Of a DNA stretch of 21,839 nt, positions 17,628-21,839 are shown one piece after another (the first letter of the stretch is position 1; every line of letters begins with the position of its first letter). The translations under genes and the position numbers were made by a program. Source of the DNA: Euplotes cf. woodruffi 2 WChen-2021 (Eukaryota; Ciliophora; Spirotrichea; Euplotida; Euplotidae); the NCBI GenBank assembly GCA_021441665.1, contig JAGYYN010034918.1, forward strand, positions 1-21,839, written 5' to 3'. The notes beneath the pieces are model-generated. The model did not search any database. It was not told the origin of the DNA and saw nothing but the letters and a program-made list of their open reading frames with translations.

Positions 17628-19015
17628 CTACTTAACCTTCTCGATCTTATTGACGTAGTAGTTGTTGTGGTTAAATATGTCCTCTTCATTCTTGATCATC
17701 GCGTCTTCAACATTTTTGAGCTTTTTGATAATCGAAAAGTACTTTAGGTAAAATGCACTCTCAAAGCTATGAAGCAGAGTAACAACAAGAAAGCAAGCTG
17801 AGATTATAAAGCACACCAGAGAGCTTTTCTTCACGTAGAGGGTTTCTTTATTATCAGTATAATTCCGGTAAAAGATCCCTAAGAATATAATTCAGTTGAA
17901 GAATGCAAAAATGATGTCCTTGTAGTAAGCAAGGTAGTAAGTGAGCTCTCACAGCATAAGAGTCATTGCGAAGATTCCAAATCCCTGAGTAACTTTGTCC
18001 TGCTCAAAGCCGGCCTTATCCTTCATATAGTTTATAATAGCTTGAAATATCGAAAACAGCATCAGATACGAGATCCAAGCTTCCATGAATGAAAATGTTA
18101 TATGCAGAGAAAAGAATTCAGACCGGCTGACGAAGGCGTTGCCCTCGTCGTGGTACTTGATCGACCTGTACACAAAAGTCTGCGAGTACAGCTTCAAAAG
18201 AATAAAGATCACTGGTGAAAGAAATGACATGTAAAGATCTGCGGAGAGCAGCGGAAGGAACGCACATGTGATCACGACTCAATTCACAGCGAAGTGCAAT
18301 CCTATTTTGTTGCACAAAATCACGTAAAAGTCATCGTCGTTGTAAAATAAAGGCAGCATTGAGAACGTGCCTTCAAGAAGGAAGATCACAATCCAAATGG
18401 CTTGCACTAGGTTATCTTGAATCGAAAGGGGAAGAGTCGAACTATTTTATATCATTCAGGTTGAAAAGAGTGAGAACAATCATGCCTAAAATTGATGCAA
18501 ATATATTTCAAAAGGTAATGATCCGAGCACTTGTGTATCGAACTCTGATCATCTCATCAACGTTGTTAATCAACTTATCATTCATGTTAAAAAGCTCGAT
18601 ATCTTTTTGATCTGAATTCTGCAGAGCTATGGACTTGGTCCTGCTGATGAATCTATTTTCCTATAATAACAAGAGTAGAATTTGCATAAATTAATTTGCT
18701 TAAAATTCAGTGGAAATTAAACATGTATATCAACAATAAAAATATATTATAATTAATGATTTACTAAATAATCGCGTATTTTGATCTAACAGAGAATTGA
18801 AGTTTAACTATCTTTATCCAAAAGAACTAATAAATTATATCATAATGATTATAGGTGCATTTAGATAACGATAATTAAGTGATAAGCTCAAGAAAAGACT
18901 GAGTATCAATAAACCGTTCATTACAAAAATAACAAAGACAGAAATAAGAATAGAGAAATATTAAGAGAGAATGATTTGATATAATTATTACCTCAGGCAG
19001 TTCTTGTTCTGACAT
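17628..19015 (-). CDS. Multi-pass membrane protein of unknown function (about eight helices); one +1 frameshift (AAA-TAG)
   Basis: Exon 1 (19015-18992) encodes only MSEQELPE; a 331 nt GTAATA...TATAG intron follows, then one long exon (18660-17628). A +1 shift at AAA-TAG (18442-18447) links ...FNLNDIK to SSTLPLSIQDN; the total is 351 aa with stop TAG. About eight hydrophobic helices are visible, for example IFASILGMIVLTLF, AIWIVIFLLEGTFSMLPLF, VVITCAFLPLL, FIISACFLVVTLLHSF, followed by a short charged C-tail (IIKKLKNVEDAMIKNEED) that could coil. TGA is Cys at several positions, including within helices. No transporter, channel or enzyme motif was recognised. The N-terminal about 50 residues are soluble and probably cytosolic. 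Exact breakage-consensus 10-mers sit just outside both ends of the gene. Confidence 0.75.
18442..18447 (-). other. +1 frameshift site in the membrane-protein gene (AAA-TAG)
   Basis: GATATA-AAA-TAG-TTC: zero frame ends at TAG, and the +1 frame (AGT TCG ACT CTT) continues into the next membrane helix. It is the only AAA-TAG among the five sites; the others are AAA-TAA. Confidence 0.85.
18661..18991 (-). other. 331-nt intron separating an 8-codon first exon
   Basis: GTAATAATTA...GTTATTATAG, phase 0. It follows MSEQELPE and restores ENRFISRTKS. It is extremely AT-rich with no open frame. Its length is out of line with the 24-76 nt introns of neighbouring genes, so it may contain extra inserted DNA. 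Confidence 0.65.
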
Positions 19016-19342
19016 TTTCCAATATTTTTCAATTATTATTAATACTAATAACACTCATCATTTATTATTTTAATAATAAAAAAATAATTTTATTTAGTAA
19101 TCTTTTTTTTGACCTTAATCAAGACTTTTAGTGCGAAGAAAATAGTGTAATTTCATTTCTAATTAAACACCAAAAAGCATAGCACGTTTAGCTTGCTAAA
19201 TCTTGAATTATAAATCTGTTTAAGCTTGAATTTTATCCAAACGCGAACTATTGATATCTTCAACTTAATTCGCATATTGAAATTTAAATCTTGAATACGC
19301 AGATTATATATCAAAAATTTAGTCTGACTATTTCGAGTTAGA
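19016..19342. other. AT-rich spacer between membrane-protein and disordered-protein genes
   Basis: 327 bases with no gene. Runs of TTATTATTTTAATAATAA can fold back on themselves. Exact breakage-consensus matches occur at 19025-19034 (minus, 10 bases upstream of ATG 19015) and 19275-19284 (plus, 58 bases beyond the TAG of the next gene). Confidence 0.4.
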
Positions 19343-21131
19343 CTACAAAAAGCTTCCTTTCTTGTTGTTTTGCACCGGAGAGACAGCTCCTGTAATTGGG
19401 TTCAGTTGTATCGAATTGAAGTCTATAGAGCCACCGCCTGCACCTGTATAGCTGCTTTTTGCCATACTTTTATCGAAGACTCTTTTTGCGTCGGCAATCG
19501 GGTTTTTGCTAATCTCTTTTACCGGAGAGCTGAGCATCACTTTGTCTTTGGCTCCGAGGAGTCCTGGGAGTTCTGTGTAAGATCTCTGCCCTGAGTTATT
19601 CATGATATTCATCGATTGGTTTTGGCTTCCACTGGATCCATCGAAATAGAAGTTTCGTCCTTTGTGCCTCTCAACATTTCTGAAGTCTAATTGCTGCGAG
19701 ATGTTCATAATATCCATTGCGGCAGCTTTTTGCTTGGTGAAGCTTCTGTCAATGCTTGTTCGATGCTCATTTTGATTCGCTTCAAGTCTGTTGCCTGTTC
19801 CTACATTCTTCCTTTGAGATCTGACATAGAACTCTTTGAGTCTTGCTTCTCGCTTGTTGTCATTGATGCCTGGAGACTCAAACTTCGCAGAGTCGTTGGG
19901 TCTAATTTTAGTTAATTTGGCTAATTAAAAACAGTAAAATTTACATGTTTGTTGCATCAATCGACCTGATGTTGCTTTGAGGGTAAGCTTTGTTTTGAGA
20001 ATAGTCAAAGTTTTGATTCCCAGCACCGATGCCGTCTGTATAAGTCTGGTTTTGATCGAGATTTTTATTTAAACCGAGTTTGTGACTTCTTTTCGAAACG
20101 ACTCTCTTGGCTTTTATATCGACAAGGTCTGTATTCTGGTAGTTGTTATCTAGGCCTTCCTCTTCAAGCTTACGCTTTCCGTACTTTAGCCTTTCATTTG
20201 GAGGTCTACAGACTTAGGGAATCAATCTTACCTGTCTAAGCTAATATTCATGTAAGGATTTGCAGGGCTTTCTCCTGTCAAAGGATCTATCGAACTGACT
20301 AAAGACTTGTCAACTTTATTGAGACCTTTGTTGACTCTTCTAGTGAACGGTAACTTGCCCTGTCTTTCCTTTTGCTTGATGAAATACTGTGAGTTTTGAT
20401 ATGCAATATCAACAATCGGGTCATTCGATCGAATAAGTTCCTTTTGAAGATCTGTTACTGCGTGTTTATTGACCGGCCTCGCTCCTTGAATATCATCGAC
20501 TCTCATAAATCGCTTAGTGTCAATAATTCTGTCGGTGGCGGCTTCAGAAGGCTGATATTTCATTCCGCTGTTGAGGGCAGACGCAGATTTGAGGAAATTA
20601 TCAATATTAGACTTTTGATCGTAAAGCTTGCGCTGAATATGGCTCTTGATATGTGAAGTCGCTCCGTCAATATCTCTAACATTGATATAGTCCCTGTCTT
20701 GCTTCTTAATGATGGTTGAAACTTGGCTCATGTTGCTAGAGCCAAGTGCATATCTGTCATTATTAAATGCGATTCCGCTAGACAGAGGCCCTTTATTTAT
20801 ATCCGGCCAGAGGAGTTGAGAACTTGCGATTTGCATCAGCATCACCAGAGCCGTCTTCGTTAAGTCCGACCCAGTCTTTGAACTTATCTATTTCGAGTCC
20901 AATAACTTTTCCTGCATTTTTGCTGAAAGTCGTAGGCTTCTTTTGAATAGGTGTCAGGTCTGCAGTTGCCTTAACTGCTTGCCTTGAAACTGATTTTTTA
21001 ATAGGAGGCTTTGAAGCTGCAATCAGACCTTGATCGCTGTTAGACGCTGCTGGTTTTGGACCGAGTTCGTTAAGCATGTGCCTTCTCGATCTCATCTGCT
21101 CGAATTTTGAAGTTTGGTCTTGGCTAGCCAT
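19343..21131 (-). CDS. Disordered Ser/Asn/Lys-rich protein, possibly cytoskeletal; one +1 frameshift, two introns
   Basis: Starts MASQDQTSKFEQMRSRRHML at 21131. The first 112 codons end PLAGYK at AAA-TAA (20793-20798). A +1 shift leads to KGPLSSGIAFNNDRYALGS. Introns are 20206-20231 (26 nt, GTAAGA...TGTAG) and 19902-19944 (43 nt, GTAAAT...ATTAG). The spliced, shifted frame is 572 aa with stop TAG 19343-19345. No TGA codon is needed. The sequence is polar and mostly disordered, with short repeated motifs of the type (N/D)P(L/I)TG: IDPLTGESPANPY and LNPITGAVSP. Motifs like NPITG occur in some ciliary and microtubule-associated proteins of protists, so a cytoskeletal role is a loose guess. No catalytic domain is evident. 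Confidence 0.75.
20793..20798 (-). other. +1 frameshift site in the disordered-protein gene (AAA-TAA)
   Basis: GGATAT-AAA-TAA-AGG: the zero frame stops, and +1 reads AAA GGG CCT CTG into the long downstream frame of about 200 codons. No GT-AG intron that joins the two frames is apparent here. Confidence 0.85.
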
Positions 21132-21354
21132 ATATTTGCTAACTTTATAAAATTTATTTATGCTAAAAGTGATTCTCAATAATATAAGTTATTTCGATAA
21201 TTGTTACTAAATAAATATATTTACGAATTTTACTTAAAAAAACTTATTTATAAAATTTTAGTTTTTAATGGCACTTTGAGATTTTTGTTAGATTCGAATA
21301 AAATTGAAAATATCTTGTGAATTTAATGATTAAAATTCATTAAAAATTAAAGTA
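21132..21354. other. AT-rich spacer between the disordered-protein gene and RPA1
   Basis: 223 bases, no gene. An exact breakage-consensus match (21302-21311, plus strand) lies 43 bases beyond the RPA1 stop and faces that gene. Confidence 0.4.
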
Positions 21355-21839
21355 TTAGAACATAAAGTTATGATCCAGTTCAGGCTTTGTTGAATAGCAA
21401 TCTAATCTATCAAGCAAGTTCCAGTTTTCTTTCTTAAAGCTGTAATCAAGAATCTTTGTGCCTATAAACTTAAATCTAAGATCGTCGCTCATATGCTGTT
21501 CAGGTTTCGCTTTTAGCAAGATAGAGTGTTGTTTGTAGTAGTTATTTTCTATTTTCTCCTTGAACTTCTCAATCGTCATGCCCTCTTCAAATCTCAGTCT
21601 GCTGTACTCTTCAGCCGTCATTCCACCCATGATCGGTTCAGCATTATTTCTGTAGAAGTTTACGAAGATCGAATCTGACAGATCTCCGACTTTAGCAGTG
21701 AGCATGTAGATCTGTTCAGGGTTTTCGACGTTTTTGCCTCAACTTTCACACCTTGCGTAGTTTTCTCTATCGATCATAATCTTTTTGTGACAGTCAGGAC
21801 ATCCGACATAAGTTGATTTCTCGTCTGCTTTAATGTACA
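21355..21839 (-). CDS. RPA1: Replication protein A large subunit (RPA1/RPA70), C-terminal zinc-binding OB domain, cut by window end
   Basis: RPA1 binds single-stranded DNA in replication and repair and joins the heterotrimer through this C-terminal domain (DBD-C). The visible 160 residues show the zinc ribbon YVGCPDCHKKI...YARCESC, then an OB-fold continuation (QIYMLTAKVGDLSDSIFVNF, AEPIMGGMTAEEY, and a final KFIGTKILDYSF). The four-Cys pattern CPDC...CESC matches Rep_fac-A_C, and its last Cys is TGA at 21739-21741, direct support for UGA as Cys. The frame is open to the window edge, so the N-terminal OB folds lie beyond it. Stop is TAA 21355-21357. A paralogue, such as a telomere-protection RPA-like protein, cannot be excluded from this part alone. 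Confidence 0.9.

Noticed and set aside
1-21839. Telomere repeats, tRNA, rRNA, CRISPR or transposon genes
   Set aside because: I found no C4A4/G4T4 runs, no tRNA T-loop in a noncoding context, no regular spacer-repeat array, and no transposase, integrase or reverse-transcriptase motif on either strand.

Overview
This window reads as ciliate DNA from the genus Euplotes or a close relative. UGA is read as cysteine: it supplies two zinc ligands of a RING finger, the fourth zinc ligand of RPA1, and the conserved Cys in the P-domain of a P-type ATPase. TAA and TAG are the only true stops. Five breaks in otherwise continuous frames all lie exactly at AAA-TAA or AAA-TAG, the known Euplotes +1 ribosomal frameshift signal. 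Introns are GT-AG and some are tiny (24-29 nt). No C4A4/G4T4 telomere repeat is present. Twelve genes in 21.8 kb is far more than a normal gene-sized Euplotes macronuclear chromosome carries, so I infer germline (micronuclear) DNA, or a euplotid with unusually long somatic chromosomes.

Layout. Plus strand: the 3' part of a membrane RING-H2 E3 ligase (1-1150), then an isolated T4-type lysozyme with an N-terminal membrane anchor (about 1976-2887) between two AT-rich, strand-skewed spacers. Next is a lysine-rich nuclear-type protein on the minus strand (3790-5011). It is divergent from two plus-strand genes for large-subunit ribosome assembly, EBP2 (5141-6198) and PUM3/Puf6 (6284-8325). PUM3 converges on a long minus-strand PMCA-type P-type ATPase (8452-11855) that has lost most of its catalytic and Ca2+-site residues.

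After a roughly 1 kb spacer, everything is on the minus strand: an SCP/Dullard-type HAD phosphatase with a long disordered tail (12844-14790), a small putative tail-anchored protein (14923-15420), a 1.3 kb spacer with several hairpins, a small acidic protein (16751-17441), an eight-helix membrane protein (17628-19015), a disordered possibly cytoskeletal protein (19343-21131), and the C-terminal zinc-ribbon domain of replication factor RPA1, cut by the window end (21355-21839).

The genes do not form one pathway. The most interesting points are the catalytically degenerate Ca2+-ATPase whose 1133-codon frame, including two programmed frameshifts, is intact; frameshifting in four of twelve genes; candidate chromosome-breakage motifs facing inward beside many gene ends; and the structured spacer at 15.4-16.3 kb.
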